DNA of 64,000 nt from contig OY856188.1 in NCBI GenBank assembly GCA_963693315.1, forward strand, positions 245,067,926 to 245,131,925. The letters are read 5' to 3'. This document shows positions 11,646-23,650 of the stretch, one piece after another. The stretch is from Diogma glabrata (Eukaryota; Arthropoda; Insecta; Diptera; Cylindrotomidae). The notes beneath the pieces were generated by a model. That model was given only the letters and a program-made list of their open reading frames with translations. It was not told the DNA's origin and made no database searches. The translations under genes and the position numbers were made by a program. Numbering within the stretch: position 1 is the stretch's first letter; every line of letters begins with the position of its first letter.

Positions 11646-12189
11646 ATGATATAGAAGGTTCAAATATAGTTAGTTGCTTGAGTTTATTTGCTCACAGTAA
11701 TTTCTAAATAATTCGGTAAAGAAGCCTAACAAAGACTTCAATTAACTCTCCATACGTGATTTATGTTGAGACAGAAAAACTGAAAGAAAAATATTAAAAT
11801 ATCGTTTGTGGTTACTAAGAAATCGCATGAATGGCAAGTGAGAGTCGGAAATGTCATTTTCTTAGCATTATCAGATCAATCTATACTTATACTTCAAGCA
11901 TTCTACAATAATAATAAAAATACGCCACATTGAATTTCTTATGAAATATTTTCTGAATTTTTGTTTTTTAATGAATTGTGACACCTTTAATTAATATGGA
12001 TACGATATACATAGATTTGTGTAAATTGCTGTAAATTGATGATTAATATCAATATTTTTATTTTGGGCAGATTGGGGAGGTTGATTTTGTGAGCCATTAA
12101 GCTTAAGTACATATTGAAAGTCACTTAAATTTTGCAAGTCGAAATAATTTTTCATTTTCTCTAAAATTCCTTTAGAAAAAATTTTGTGT
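11646..12189. other. No recognised feature; possible SINE body
   Basis: AT-rich DNA downstream (on the minus strand) of the tRNA-like head at 12190-12276. It may hold the body of that SINE, but its end cannot be placed. Confidence 0.3.
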
Positions 12190-12276
12190 TGCGTGCCAGG
12201 ATTCGAACTCTCACTCTTCAGAGTCACATGTTCAAATCTCATGTTTCTTACAAAACTAAGCCACAGCAGCGATGAC
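12190..12276 (-). repeat. tRNA-derived SINE head
   Basis: On the minus strand a box-A-like tggcttagttttgtaagaa is followed by a box-B-like gagttcgaatcctgg. The two boxes are further apart than in a normal tRNA, with an extra segment between them, which argues for a SINE or tRNA pseudogene. Confidence 0.45.
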
Positions 12277-12863
12277 GAACTTAATTTTAATTGGCATGTT
12301 CAGATAATTTCTAATTTGAGTTTTTTATAGGTGTAAAAAAATTGTTCTGAAAACCGTGAAACCGGTTTTAGCCGGTTTAAATGTTAACCAAAAACGGGTT
12401 TTCAAAAACGAAAACGGTTTTGCTTTAGAAGGAAAAGATATACTGGTTGGGACACTAAAACTGACACAGAAAACCACCCACTCTCTGGATACGTGATTGC
12501 TCAAACACATAGTAACAGAAACAAAAACGAAGTTGTAACGGGACCTTTGCTATTTTAAATATTTCTAGTTTAAATAGTTCTGAGCAAAATTAGGTGTATA
12601 CAGAAATGAAAATAAGTTTAAGTAACTTGAGCAAGATACTAGTATCCGTATAAATCTTATATGTTCAACTTATTTCTCACAAAATATATCAAAATTATAA
12701 ATAATTTAGCAGAACGATACGACCTATGCATAATTTGAAAGCTGGGCCGCATCAAGTAATATTTCGGGCTTTGCCTTAAAAAATTGTCTGCAAAAACAGA
12801 TGACGATTTTATACATATAGTGCCCAAAAACCAAATATTTTTTAAATGACTATTTAGTGATAT
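12277..12863. other. No recognised feature
   Basis: Non-coding DNA. A degenerate aaaccggttttagccggttt phrase near 12356 is only a short local repeat. Confidence 0.45.
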
Positions 12864-13260
12864 TTGCAAGTAGGGATGCCAATCATAAATGCATGGTGTC
12901 GTCGTAACTTCACTGTCATTAATAGAACATTTTTTTTTGGATCATATGATTGTTACCAGTGCGACTTCCGTGCAGAATACTCAGCAACAGAGGCTTTGGC
13001 TGTCCTTAGAGACATTGTATCAGATGCTTTGGACATCGAAATAGGTTTAACACGGTAGCTAAGTTTATAAAATAACTATTTAAGCAACATAAGAGGGAGG
13101 GGAATAAAAATTCAAAATTTAGTACCAAAAACTATCAACATAAGAAAAGTAGTACCACAGGAAACACGCTTGAGCGCTATACACGGTATACAACATCTAC
13201 AACAAAGATTAGCAATTCACCAGAATGCTAACGTAGAAAAATTCCAATATGTGGATAATG
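12864..13260 (+). pseudogene. Unrecognised coding-like remnant
   Basis: A 64-residue frame (12864-13058) ends with a fairly protein-like stretch (EALAVLRDIVSDALDIEIG). After a break, a second stretch near 13150-13260 reads RLSAIHGIQHLQQRL and ANVEKFQYVDNG. Codon use is less AT-biased than the surroundings, which suggests a decayed protein gene or TE fragment. I cannot assign a family. Confidence 0.3.
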
Positions 13261-13580
13261 GTATGTTATTTAGTATAGCATCGTGTCTTGTAGTACCTGC
13301 AAGGCAAATTTAAAAATACATAGCCAAACTGATTTGCCGTAAACCCGGCAAAATCACAGTTATTAGTCTCCAGTACCATATGGAAGATCCACCAAACAAA
13401 TCCATCAAAAAATAGGAAAAACCTGAAAATAAATATAATGGGAAGCGTAATCCAACCTGCAGACACAATTAAGTGGCTGGACATGAGTTGGTCAAAAATC
13501 AATATATGGTTTTGCAAGTGCAAGCAAAATTTTTTAGTTTATGTTTGTATCTTAAGCAAAAAAAAGAACAATGCTATAAA
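13261..13580. other. No recognised feature
   Basis: An 85-residue frame on the minus strand (13266-13523) has no motif and is probably chance. Confidence 0.4.
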
Positions 13581-14010
13581 CTAGGAGGGCCCGGCGTGCT
13601 TCGCTACGCTTATAAATAAAGTTTTTGCATAGACATTTTGTTGACGTAGAAGCAATGATTTCAAAAAGTGGTAATGAGAAATGCTAGCATGTAATTTTTA
13701 ATTTTTCTTTTAAATACATGAATGAAAAATAATCAGAACTCTAGCTGACCAGTTCGGATATATGAAAAATTAGCGATCAAATAAGTTAGAGATCAAATAA
13801 GCTTACTTGAAAACTTATTTGATCGCTAATTTTTCATATATCCGAACTGATCAGCTAGAGTTCTGATTATTTTTCATTCATATATTTAAAAAGAAAAATT
13901 AAAAATTATATGCTAGCATTTCTCATTACCACTTTTTGAAATCATTGCTTCTACGTCAACAAAATGTCTACGCAAAAACTTTATTTATAAGCGTACTAGG
14001 GCCCTCCTAG
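13581..14010. mobile_element. Near-perfect 430-bp hairpin (foldback/MITE-like)
   Basis: The left arm 13581-13796 and right arm 13813-14010 are almost perfect reverse complements around a 16-bp spacer. Both ends begin ctaggagggccc. Inner landmarks are cttataaataaag, gttgacgtagaagcaatgatt and gcgatcaaataagt. The left arm holds about a dozen extra bases near its outer end (ccggcgtgcttcgc). There is no coding capacity. The structure suits a foldback or MITE element that would give a long double-stranded RNA if transcribed. The target duplication is unclear. Confidence 0.85.
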
Positions 14011-14012
14011 TA

Positions 14013-14225
14013 TACAGGGTGAACCATTTAACTTGGCACAACCCAATATCTTCCAAACAACGCAATTTTGAAAATTTTGAAAATTTTAAAATTTTTGTTT
14101 TTGGATAGGCTTCATAATGTTATTATTTATTTTTTATTAAGATGAAGATTCCAGATCTTCTAATGGACCACCACTTTTTCTTAAATTGAGACCTATTTTT
14201 GTGCCAAGTTAAATGGTTCACCATA
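14013..14225. mobile_element. Short MITE with about 24-bp terminal inverted repeats
   Basis: The left end reads gggtgaaccatttaacttgg then caca, and the right end is its reverse complement (gtgccaagttaaatggttca). The body is about 210 bp, AT-rich and non-coding, and TA dinucleotides lie at both edges. The pattern fits a Tc1/mariner-type MITE. It directly abuts the hairpin element on its left. Confidence 0.75.
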
Positions 14226-16137
14226 TTAAAAATTCTAACAAATCAAATTTACTATCTCACACTATCAAACCAAACACAAACATTACAAAATTGTCGCTGA
14301 AAAAAAACACAACAATCAATAATCAATTTTGTATCCTCTTTCATTCACAAACAATATATATTAAAAATTCTAACAATCCAATTTACGATCTCAAACTATC
14401 ATACAATTATATATCTAACTAAATATTCAACGTATTAATATATAAGATAAAACATCGAAGAAAAATAACGTCCATAATCTCCTAGATCAATGCATAAACT
14501 GAAAAGAAAATATAAAATACTATAAACAAAGAAAAGATTTGGACGGTTCCATTTGATCCATTTGATTTGATTTGAGGGGAAGCAGTTGAATTCAAAAATA
14601 CATTATAATTCGTCTATAACTTTTTATTTATGATCCGAAAAATCCCAAAAATCTCTCAGATCTAGGTTACACTAATATCAGTTAGCAGTGAAAATTTGGA
14701 ATCAGTGAAAATTCGAATAAAAAAGCCTTAGGCTGTACAAAGTACAAAGTTAGCGTATTAATATATAAAATATTATTTTTATTGTTCGATCGAAAATATA
14801 GAAGTATAAAATTGTAACCGCTCCTCAGAGAAAATATTTTTAGGTCTGAAAGACAATTCTTTTACATGAATCATGGCCCTAAAATGATACAATAATTTTT
14901 TATAACGTCTCATCTTCGATGAAACTAAGGGGGAAGTATTTGTAGCGATAACTAATTCAACATATAATAATAACAAACAAACATTTCTTGTACACTGCAT
15001 TGTATAGACATAACAAACGTAATTCCTCCTTAGGATACGACAAAGTGCCGAATTCGCTACAATTTGTTGGGTATTTATAAAGAACCGACACAGACTTTAG
15101 TACTTTGTAAATTCACCACGGTATATTTCAACTTTAATATTATAACTTACATAAACCGCTTTTTGTTTACACAATAATTGTCTTAAAAGTTAAAATTTTA
15201 TTTGTATTATTTAGATTTAAAATTTGTCAGCTTTTACTGAATTTTAAAAAAACAAATGCGTCTTGCCAGTATATTAAAAAAATGTCGCATAACACTACAA
15301 TGAAGTTAGTTAAAATTTATTAGTTGCAGTGTTTGTGTTAAAAGTGTTAAAAATAATAACACAAGCTCTCTGTTCGAAAATTAACAGTCACAGTAATAAT
15401 TACAAATTCTGTTGTTCATTAAAATGTAAGAGTACTGAGATCAGGCAATTTTGCTTACAAATGATTGTTTTGAAACTTGTTGGACAGATGTCAAATTTCA
15501 AATTATTATTGCAATCAGATCTTGCAAATTTAGTGGTAAGAAACGTATAGAAAAATGGTGAATGCTTGAGTTTTGTTGAGTGATGGGTAATTTTAGGTAA
15601 CTTTTTTGACAATTTTTCAAACTTAAATTTATATAAAAATCTCGGAAAAAACATGAAAAATAGATATGCTCCTCTGCAGATGTGCTGCAGTTGGTGCAGA
15701 TGTGCTGCATTTGGTCAATGCAAAATTTATTGCAAACGTCACAAGTATTTTTAAAAATCATGATGTATTGAATTTTTTTGTATTTTAAAATGATTTTTCA
15801 TGAAATATTGTTTTTCATAAATGGTGATTATCCATATTTTCAATCTTGTTTGCTTCATTACTTTGAATGAAGTTTTTGTGTATTCCGATCATATTGCATC
15901 GTATAATTTTACTCATTTTCTTTGCTCTTATGTTTTCTGTTCGTAGATGATGTGATTGAATGTTGGTTGGTTGTTAAAAAATCTACGAAATAAAGAACTT
16001 TTTAAATATTTTTAAAAGTTCTTTTGGCTATTTATTTTTTTTATTATCGCCAGCAAGCATTTCATTTTGTTTATTTCATTTTCTAAAGTAAAGTTGCCTT
16101 GGGCTTGGATTAATTCCGTAAATCGTGAATTTTATGA
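14226..16137. other. No recognised gene
   Basis: AT-rich DNA. A short tandem of gcagatgtgctgca units occurs near 15676-15710. Frames of 73 to 87 residues on both strands near 15.3-15.8 kb overlap each other and have no motif. Confidence 0.45.
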
Positions 16138-16207
16138 TATTTGAATATAATTGCAATGGGTATCGAGCCTCGATAGGCTCGATACCCATTACAGTTATAT
16201 TCAAATA
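16138..16207. repeat. 70-bp inverted repeat (32-bp arms)
   Basis: The arms 16138-16169 and 16176-16207 match with two mismatches around a tcgata spacer; the core is aatgggtatcgagcc. It would form a strong hairpin. There is no U-tract or other sign of a terminator. Confidence 0.85.
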
Positions 16208-17390
16208 ATAAATATAAGCCTACAAAATAATAAAATAACTTTATGATATAACACTTTGCTTTTTGGGCTTATGTAGCTTGTATTATTTTCAAGTCTATGT
16301 GAACAATCATCTCTTAAACGCTTTTTTACCATATTAAATGCTGGTTAGCGAAGTTTATATGTCATTCTATTTTACCGAAATAAAATTGAAAGCTAATAAA
16401 GTTTTTCGTGATTTAAAGAAAAGTAGAATATTTATCATAAGAATAAGTAAAACTATTAAGGTCATGATATTTTTTTTTGATTAATTTTAAGTGTAATTGT
16501 TTAATCGATTCGATGATTTTAAACGATAACCGATTGTACTTGCTGATAGTGATTTTGCTACTTTTATTTCCAGATATAACTCTTCTCAGTGATCATGGTA
16601 ATAATTTGTTTTCCACTAGCAAATATAAAATCAATGAGTTGAATTGCTTTGGAGCGCTTTATAGAAATGTACAGTAGATGAAGAGGGTTCATTTGAAGTC
16701 TGTGTTTGTTTCTTTTTTAATTATGAGTTCCGTTCTTTGCCGTTTGCCGTTTTAATGCCAATTTTATAGCTTGGACATATCGATATTCACATGGTTGTTC
16801 ATACATCATGTATTGACAACAAACAACTTTACCATGACAATTTCTACAGTTCTCAACTATCAAACTTTTAAAAGCCCAAACATTTACCATTATTGAATTT
16901 CTTACAAAATTTACAATTCAAGTAAATAAAAACTTTTGATATTTTATTCCATTTTTCAACCAATTTCTAATTGTTTTAAAAATCAAGAAAATCAAGTTCT
17001 AAATTCTAAATTTTCAATGTTTCCATCGTTTTTCCTTTATCGCCCAATTAAGTCCAACAACCATCAAAACTTTCTTGCTCATAAAATTACAACATTTCAA
17101 ACAACCATTAAAAATCGAAACTTTAAACGTCTTGTTTCATTAAAATCGTAATAAAAATAAAATTCTTATGTTAAATTCCTTAAACATTCAGGAAATTAAT
17201 TCTTTTTTTTTCATTTTTATTTATGTAATTTTTTGTTTTCTTCATCAAATGTGTGACAATTGCTTGCTTCTCATAAGGCAAAAAAAAAGTTCAAAATCGA
17301 TAAGACTAAAGCTTCCGTTGTTATATTTTTATTTATTTATTTTTGTTATGTTTGATAAAGTTAAAGTAATATAAAAACAAGCTCAAAATT
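16208..17390. other. No recognised feature
   Basis: AT-rich DNA. Open frames near 16477, 16936 and 17168 are low-complexity and carry no motifs. Confidence 0.45.
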
Positions 17391-17440
17391 ATATATGTTT
17401 GTAGATATACGTATATATACGTATATTTACAAACATATAT
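17391..17440. repeat. 50-bp near-perfect palindrome
   Basis: It is symmetrical about 17415/17416, running from atatatgttt to aaacatatat, with a single mismatch (17404/17427). The centre is alternating purine-pyrimidine (tacgtatatatacgta) and prone to cruciform formation. Confidence 0.85.
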
Positions 17441-18000
17441 ACGTGAACAACTTACGAGAAAAAGCTTGAGTATATATAGTAAAAACTTAACCTAGGGAAA
17501 AATAAGTTCATCGGAAATCAGAAATAAAAAATTATATGTAATTCGAGAATACGTATAAAGTGGTATGATGATTATTTAAATTTTATATATACGTTCGTAG
17601 AATTTATCTTGGTTATATTTTAGTTTGATAATATCATGTCAAATTTCAACAAAAAGAATCTATTAAATGTGAATTTCTATTTCAAATTTTCGATTTATTA
17701 CATCCGTTCTGAATTTTTGGTAGTAGATGTTTTCTTTTGCATTTTAGAATTTTTGATATTTCATATATATGTATATCTTGAAAAAAAACTATTAATATTA
17801 TTTTAATTTTTAAAAAATAAGGGAGTCTAATCAGAGCATAAATATAGCTAAGAAAATTAGTTTTTTCAAAGTTTAAAAAAAAAAACAGAAACAACTTATT
17901 TTTGTAACAAGTTAATAAGAGTTTTTTGTATGAGAACCCTCAGAAGGGACGCAAATAGGAGATAGGATGTTCAAAAGAAATTTATCTATTTATTTATAGC
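17441..18000. other. No recognised feature
   Basis: AT-rich non-coding DNA. Confidence 0.5.
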
Positions 18001-19130
18001 TCCGTAACAATTCATAATTGAATAAAGGAGTTCCCCATCTTTTTCCATAGTTCCTTATTTTTTGCTTTTCGTCTCTTATAACTACTGCCAAAATTTTTAA
18101 TGTCGTTTTTCCATCGTATATGTGGTCGTCCAGGATTTCTTTTTCCGTCACATGGTGTCCATTCTTCAACAATTTTCGGCAGACGATTGTTATCATACTT
18201 ACTCAAATGACCAGCCCAGTTCCATTTCAAACCTTCTGCAGTTTCCTTAACATCTTTTACTTTCGTCGTTTTCCGAATTTTTTCATTGGTCATGCGATCA
18301 GTAAGTCGAACGTTCAACATTGATCGTTCCATACTTCTTTGAGCGATTTCTAATTTCTAATTTCGATATTGATTTTCGATTATTGATTTGTTTGTGAAGC
18401 ATTGGCACTGAACTTTTGAAGAACCTTTTCAACGCCCAAAATGATCTTCACGCGGCAGATATTCTTGCGTCTATCGCCTTGTCTTCGTTGTTTGTGCATG
18501 AAGTTCCTAGGCCGAGATAATAGATGTTGTCTATTCATCAATCTTGATACCGTTCACCATGACGAATTCGACGTTAGTGTTTGTAATTATTTTTGTTTTT
18601 TCAATGTTTGGGTGAAGTCCACCTTTTTTGATTCTGCGAATATATCGTTCATCATTATTGACAATTTGTGCTCATTGTCGGAAATGGAGTCTACATCATC
18701 CGCAAATCCTTATTCGGCCAATTCTATTTTTCTAATTTTTATTCCGTTATCTGACCAGTCGATTACATTGAATATTCTTTGCAATGCTGAATTGAATGAT
18801 TTTGCAGAAAACGAATCTCCTTGTTTAATTCTTCGGCCTATTTTGAACCATCTGCTGTACTTATCCATTTTTATTCGTGTCCTTGAATTTTCATATATTT
18901 TCTTGAATATGCGAATATACTTCGATTCAATTTTATGTTCTTTTAGCGCTGACCACAGGAACGGATGCTCTATGATATCGAAGGCTTTTTCAAAGTCAAT
19001 AAATCCCATGAACAGCTGTTTGTTGTATTCGTTCGACTTTTCAATGAGCTGGTTTATAACGAAGATATGATCTGTCGAATATTCAGGACGAAATCCAGTT
19101 TGATTGGGTTTTATTAACCATTCAAAAAAA
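18001..19130 (-). pseudogene. RTE-clade non-LTR retrotransposon, reverse transcriptase remnant
   Basis: Read on the minus strand from about 19130 downward. Early pieces read QTGFRPEYSTDHIFVINQLI. Then 19009-18710 gives GFIDFEKAFDIIEH (first catalytic Asp of RT), IRIFKKIYENS and RRIKQGDSFS, the RTE form of the RT core. A stop follows KIELAE, and beyond it GFADDVD supplies the FADD catalytic pair. After frame breaks the tail at 18332-18012 reads MERSMLNVRLTDRM, LKWNWAGHLSKYDNNR and GRPHIRWKNDIK, a C-terminal arrangement typical of RTE elements. The part between FADD and this tail is broken, and no apurinic endonuclease is visible upstream. It is a 5'-truncated, inactive copy. Reverse transcriptases of this type make the cDNA directly at the nicked target site. 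Confidence 0.85.
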
Positions 19131-19144
19131 ATGTTAGAAATAAA

Positions 19145-19560
19145 ACATTAATAGGACCTAGTCATACATATTTAAAGTTACTAACGATTACTTTGGGACC
19201 CATTTACTTGCTTCAGGGGTCACTGGTCTAATAAGACCATGATACGGGACTTGGCGAACCTGAGGTACCTGAGCTATGGTGGGTTTCAGCCTGCTATTAC
19301 AAACCGTTAACCTGTTGTCTTGTCTAGCGGGAACGGAGACCTTGGCTTAGCCGCCCAGGTCACGAGAAGGTGCTCCATTATTAGCACCCGCTGGTGAGTA
19401 CACACTAGAGAGGACTCAGGTAGGGTCAAACCATGAAAAGTACCAAACCTTTGGGCACCTGTCGCCCCCAGTTGTATATAGACTTCTAACAAGTATAGAC
19501 GAAGGCTGTTGGTGACCTTTATTGCGTCTTGACTCATGGTAACAACATGGAAAAGTAACC
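19145..19560. other. GC-rich block of unknown origin
   Basis: About 400 bp with clearly higher GC than its surroundings, including a tggtctaataagacca hairpin near 19222. It sits just before the decayed non-LTR copy, where the related intact element has a different leader. It could be the end of another retroelement, an alternative leader or a SINE. The 76-residue minus-strand frame here has no motif. Confidence 0.4.
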
Positions 19561-19589
19561 TTTTAAATATTTTAAATATTTTGTTTTTG

Positions 19590-22190
19590 CCTGTTTTATT
19601 ATTTCTTGCATCCTATCATGAAATATTAGCATATGTCATATTTTATTATATGATCGGATTTATTATTTAGATACACATTTTTTTATATATTTTCATTCAT
19701 TTCATTTTATTATATTTTGATCAAATGACTACTACATTTGATAAAAAATTCAAAATACACATTCAAAATATTTGTGGATTGAATGCCAACCGGGACGCGG
19801 TGCAACATCATCGAGAGCATGACAAACCGCTCATTTTTTTCTTATTGAAACAAAAGTTTCTGAAATTTATCCGTGTGAAGTTGTAACACTGGGTCCCAAA
19901 TATAGACTTGACTCGGCTTTTAAACTTCAGATAGGTATATGTGCATACATTCATGAGTGTTACATATAAACGCTTTCCAAATTTTGAACTACATGGTGAT
20001 GGCTACAACACGGTAGTATTAAAGGTTTGTCTACCTGAAATTTCTTTTTTAACAATAACTTTATACCGGTTCCCAAACAAATATAATCCCAATTTTCTTA
20101 ATCTCTTGACTAATGTTGTGGACGAAATTAGAGTATAATTCCAAAATTGTGATGTTATCGTTACCGGTGACTTCAACGTCCACAACAAATCGTGGTTAGA
20201 ATTTTCCAAAACGACCGACGACGACAACAATGGAAAGGAGGCAGAAATATTTGCCGCATCGCACGACCTGACGCAGATTGTAAAAGCCCAACTCTTCGTA
20301 ATGGCGGGGATAAAAGTTTTCTCCTAGACCTCTATCTCACATCTATGCCAGATATTACGAGTGTCTATGTCGATAACGGTAGAATTGGAAATACTGATAA
20401 TTATCTAATCACATCAGTTATCAAAACTGATTTACTAAAAACTAGAGAACCCAAAATTTGTAAAATATTTCACTTTTCAAATATGGACACGATTGGTCTC
20501 CGAAGTTTTTTTCAAGGTTTCCCTTTTGATCGTCATTGTTTTTATACTGACGATGTAAATGTTCTGCTCAAAACTTTACTAAAACCCTTCAATTCGGTGT
20601 TAATAAATTCGTTCCCTTTTCAATAATGAAACCCCAACAAAAATATTTGTTTTCGAAGGCAGCCAAATTGGCTCTTAGAAACAAACGTAGATTATTTAAT
20701 ATTTGGATTCATAAAAAGAATTCTGTTAATCGATCTCAATATTTAAAGGCCAACAAAATATCAGACCAGATAATTGAAAACGAAAAAGAGATTGACAGAG
20801 CGAAAGCGGCAAAACTTTCGAGTATGTCAATTACTGACAAAATTTTTTACAGTGTCATAAATTCTTTATGTTCTGGTACTAAATCTTCAATTCCCCCAAT
20901 CATTGATGGTGACTCAATCGTTACTGACCCTGCAAGGAAAGCGACAGTTTTAGAAACTCCTAAAGAAATACCCCAAATTGAGTCTTCAGGCGTTAATATG
21001 AAACAATTACATTTCAAACCCAAAATTGTCGGAAAACGTTTAAGGTTAAACAACAAAAAAGCTTCTGGTCTGGACAGCATTCCTCCAGTTATTGTAAAAG
21101 CATTTTCAAAAGAACTTGCACTAACTTGCACCAATATATTCTATAAACCCTATAAATCTGGTATTTTTCCACCCTGCTGGAAGTTGGCCAATGTCCAGTT
21201 TGTCCCAAAAAATGGAACAAATTTGATATTTTAAATTAAAGACCAATAGCCCTACTTCCAGTTCTGTCGAAAATATACGAGCACTATATTAATTCAAATA
21301 TTAATTCATATATATCCAAATTTTTGGAAGACAACCATTTGATATTTGACAGCCAATTCGATTTTGGAAACAAAAGATCAACAACCGATCTATTGAATTA
21401 TGTAGCACATCTTAGGAATAGCATACTTGAGAGGTGGTGAAACGTACGTGATCGCATTAGACATCTCAAAAGCATTTGATCGAATCTGACGTGCCAAATT
21501 GATCAACAAGCTTGTGCTGTTTTCATCCCGCAGTCGTGAATTTGATTCAAAATTTTCTGTCTAACCGATACATCTCGGTATCCATAGATGGCTTTTCTTC
21601 TGAGTCTAAATTAATTAACGCTAGTGTACCCCAAGGATCAGTTTTATCTCCCGCTTTATTTTTAATCTATATCAACGAACGGTTGAAAATCATCAGTAAC
21701 CCAATAAATAGTTTTGCAGATGATAGAACGCCGATTGGGGTGACAAAAAATTTGGTCAATTTTAATTCCACCAAAACACAGCTATTGACTGTTTGCAGAT
21801 CAAATACCGAGTTTCCCAACGATATTTCAATTAATATGTGTGACGACCAAATAGACAAATGTGAAATCATTCGTTTATTGGGAGTCACAATTTCCAATGA
21901 CTTACTCTGGAACGATCATATAATGGCCATGGCAAAGAGAGGGTCAAAAAAACTCGGTCTCCTCAATAGATGTAAAAAATATTTTACTTCGCATCAATTA
22001 CTCCACATTTATAAGTTCTATATTCGTCCCTGCATGGAGTATTGTTGTCAAGTTGGGATCGCTGCATCTGTCAGGATGGTCCTGGCTCTTTTGGACTCTG
22101 TTCAAAAGCGTGCTATACGAATTGTTGGTGATTGAAATTTAACATTGAATCTTGATTCCCTACAACATTCTCTACAAATATCATCACCAG
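19590..22190 (+). pseudogene. Decayed copy of the non-LTR retrotransposon found intact at 38584-41607
   Basis: From about 19590 the text parallels the intact element: first the end of its leader (atcatgaaatatt-like phrase), then the endonuclease (HIQNICGLNAN, VTGDFNVHNKSWLEF, SIGNTDNYL), the linker (20626-21234) and the RT (DISKAFD near 21458, SVPQGSVLSPALFLIYIN, FADD near 21714). Damage includes many stops and frameshifts. About 33 codons are missing between the Asp pair and VNFNSTK relative to the intact copy. Trp is lost in the segment after DISKAFD, and in the endonuclease the SDH triad reads TDN. The copy stops at about 22190, before the C-terminal quarter of the protein, with no poly-A. 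It cannot be active, but it marks this as a multi-copy family. Confidence 0.9.
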
Positions 22191-23167
22191 CAGTGTAAAT
22201 AAATTTCATTTTTAATTAATTTCACATTTTAGTGAAATGGCAGTTTTAAGTAGCCAATCTACTAATGTTATTTATAACATGGTAAACAAATTAAATAAAT
22301 TTTTAATATATAATTTAGCTATTACTATAATAGAGTTTTCATAAAAATCAATATTGAATTAATTAAAGATTTATATTGATTAGAGCTGGGTCGGAGCTGG
22401 TATTTTAAAATTAAAATTGCAATATCAGATTTCACAAAGAGAAAAATTAATCAAATACATACTAATCTGATGTGTGAAATTTGGTATTTCCTATTTCCAA
22501 TAAAATTGCGTACATTAAAATTTGTTAATCAATTTTTCATTTAAAAATTTATTTAAAGCATAGAAAGTTTGGAAAATATTTTAAGGTTTCTTTTCTAAGA
22601 ATTTTCTATTTGCGGTAGATGGAAAAAAGAAAGTACCACAAACAAAGAAATCTAATTTGTGTTATTTTCTGTTTAGATTATAGAACCTAAAGTTTCCATT
22701 TAGTATTGGTCGGGAAATAATTGTAATGTCAGTATGAATGGTTGCAGAACGATGTGGCTGCATCATAAAAAAATGGTAATCATTTAAACAATGTGCTCTA
22801 CCTACGGTTATAGTGGTTAATTGATAAAAGTAATATCAGTCTGTTATGAAACGATCTTAGATTGTATCATATTTATAAATGAGAAAAAAAACTTCGCAAA
22901 TGTCATTAAATGGCAGCACAATCAGTACAATAACGGTGAAAAGTCAAACATGCTGACAGAAAAACCAGAATGATTATTCTTACTTCAGATAAGCAAAAAA
23001 CAAATTTGAATGAATTTACGGATTTGCAAACATTTTTGGTTGCTGAATCCAACGGTTAACAATGACAACGAATGTTGTGTACGATACAACCAGTTTAAAT
23101 AATAGTGAAGTTTTTGAAATGTGTGTACGGTATTAAATAATTTGCCCGAAATAGTTTTTTGAAGTGA
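22191..23167. other. No recognised feature
   Basis: AT-rich DNA. No coding or RNA feature is supported. Confidence 0.5.
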
Positions 23168-23262
23168 AAACTTCTTTAGGCGCGTTGTGCGATTTTGTAT
23201 GGGGAAAAATTTATATATTCGAGTTATCACTACGCTAAATAAATATTATATTAAATATAAAA
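23165..23262. repeat. Direct repeat, copy 1 (partner 25254-25350)
   Basis: Shares cttctttagg, gttgtgcga, ttttgtatg, ggaaaaatttatat and attcgagt with the downstream copy, at roughly 85 to 90 percent identity with small indels. Confidence 0.75.
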
Positions 23263-23650
23263 AAACTCTATCCAGTTGGAATTTTTCAAATTGCTATATG
23301 AATATCGCGGTCGACAGAGGTTATATATGTCGAGAGTTCTATTCCTGGAGTGACCCGTTTTTTTTTAATTTTTATTAAATAACGTTAAAATTATTGTTTT
23401 TTTATTCATGAATTCATATAAATTGCTGTTTACGAATTTTAAATTGATCGATAATGCAGTTTTTTTAAAAAAGTTATTGCTACTGTCCGTTTCGTTCAAA
23501 TTATTACCATTTCGTATAAACAAGAAAATTGATTATTTTTTTGGAGGCAGTGCTAATAATAATAAAATATTGGTTTTCCCATCATTATTTCCATAATTTT
23601 ATTCCCGTGAAATAAAATGAGAAAAACAAAAACGACTATTTGAGTATGTA

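Noticed and set aside
18441..19070. 209-residue plus-strand frame
   Set aside because: It is the complement of the RTE reverse transcriptase remnant, which has clear family motifs.
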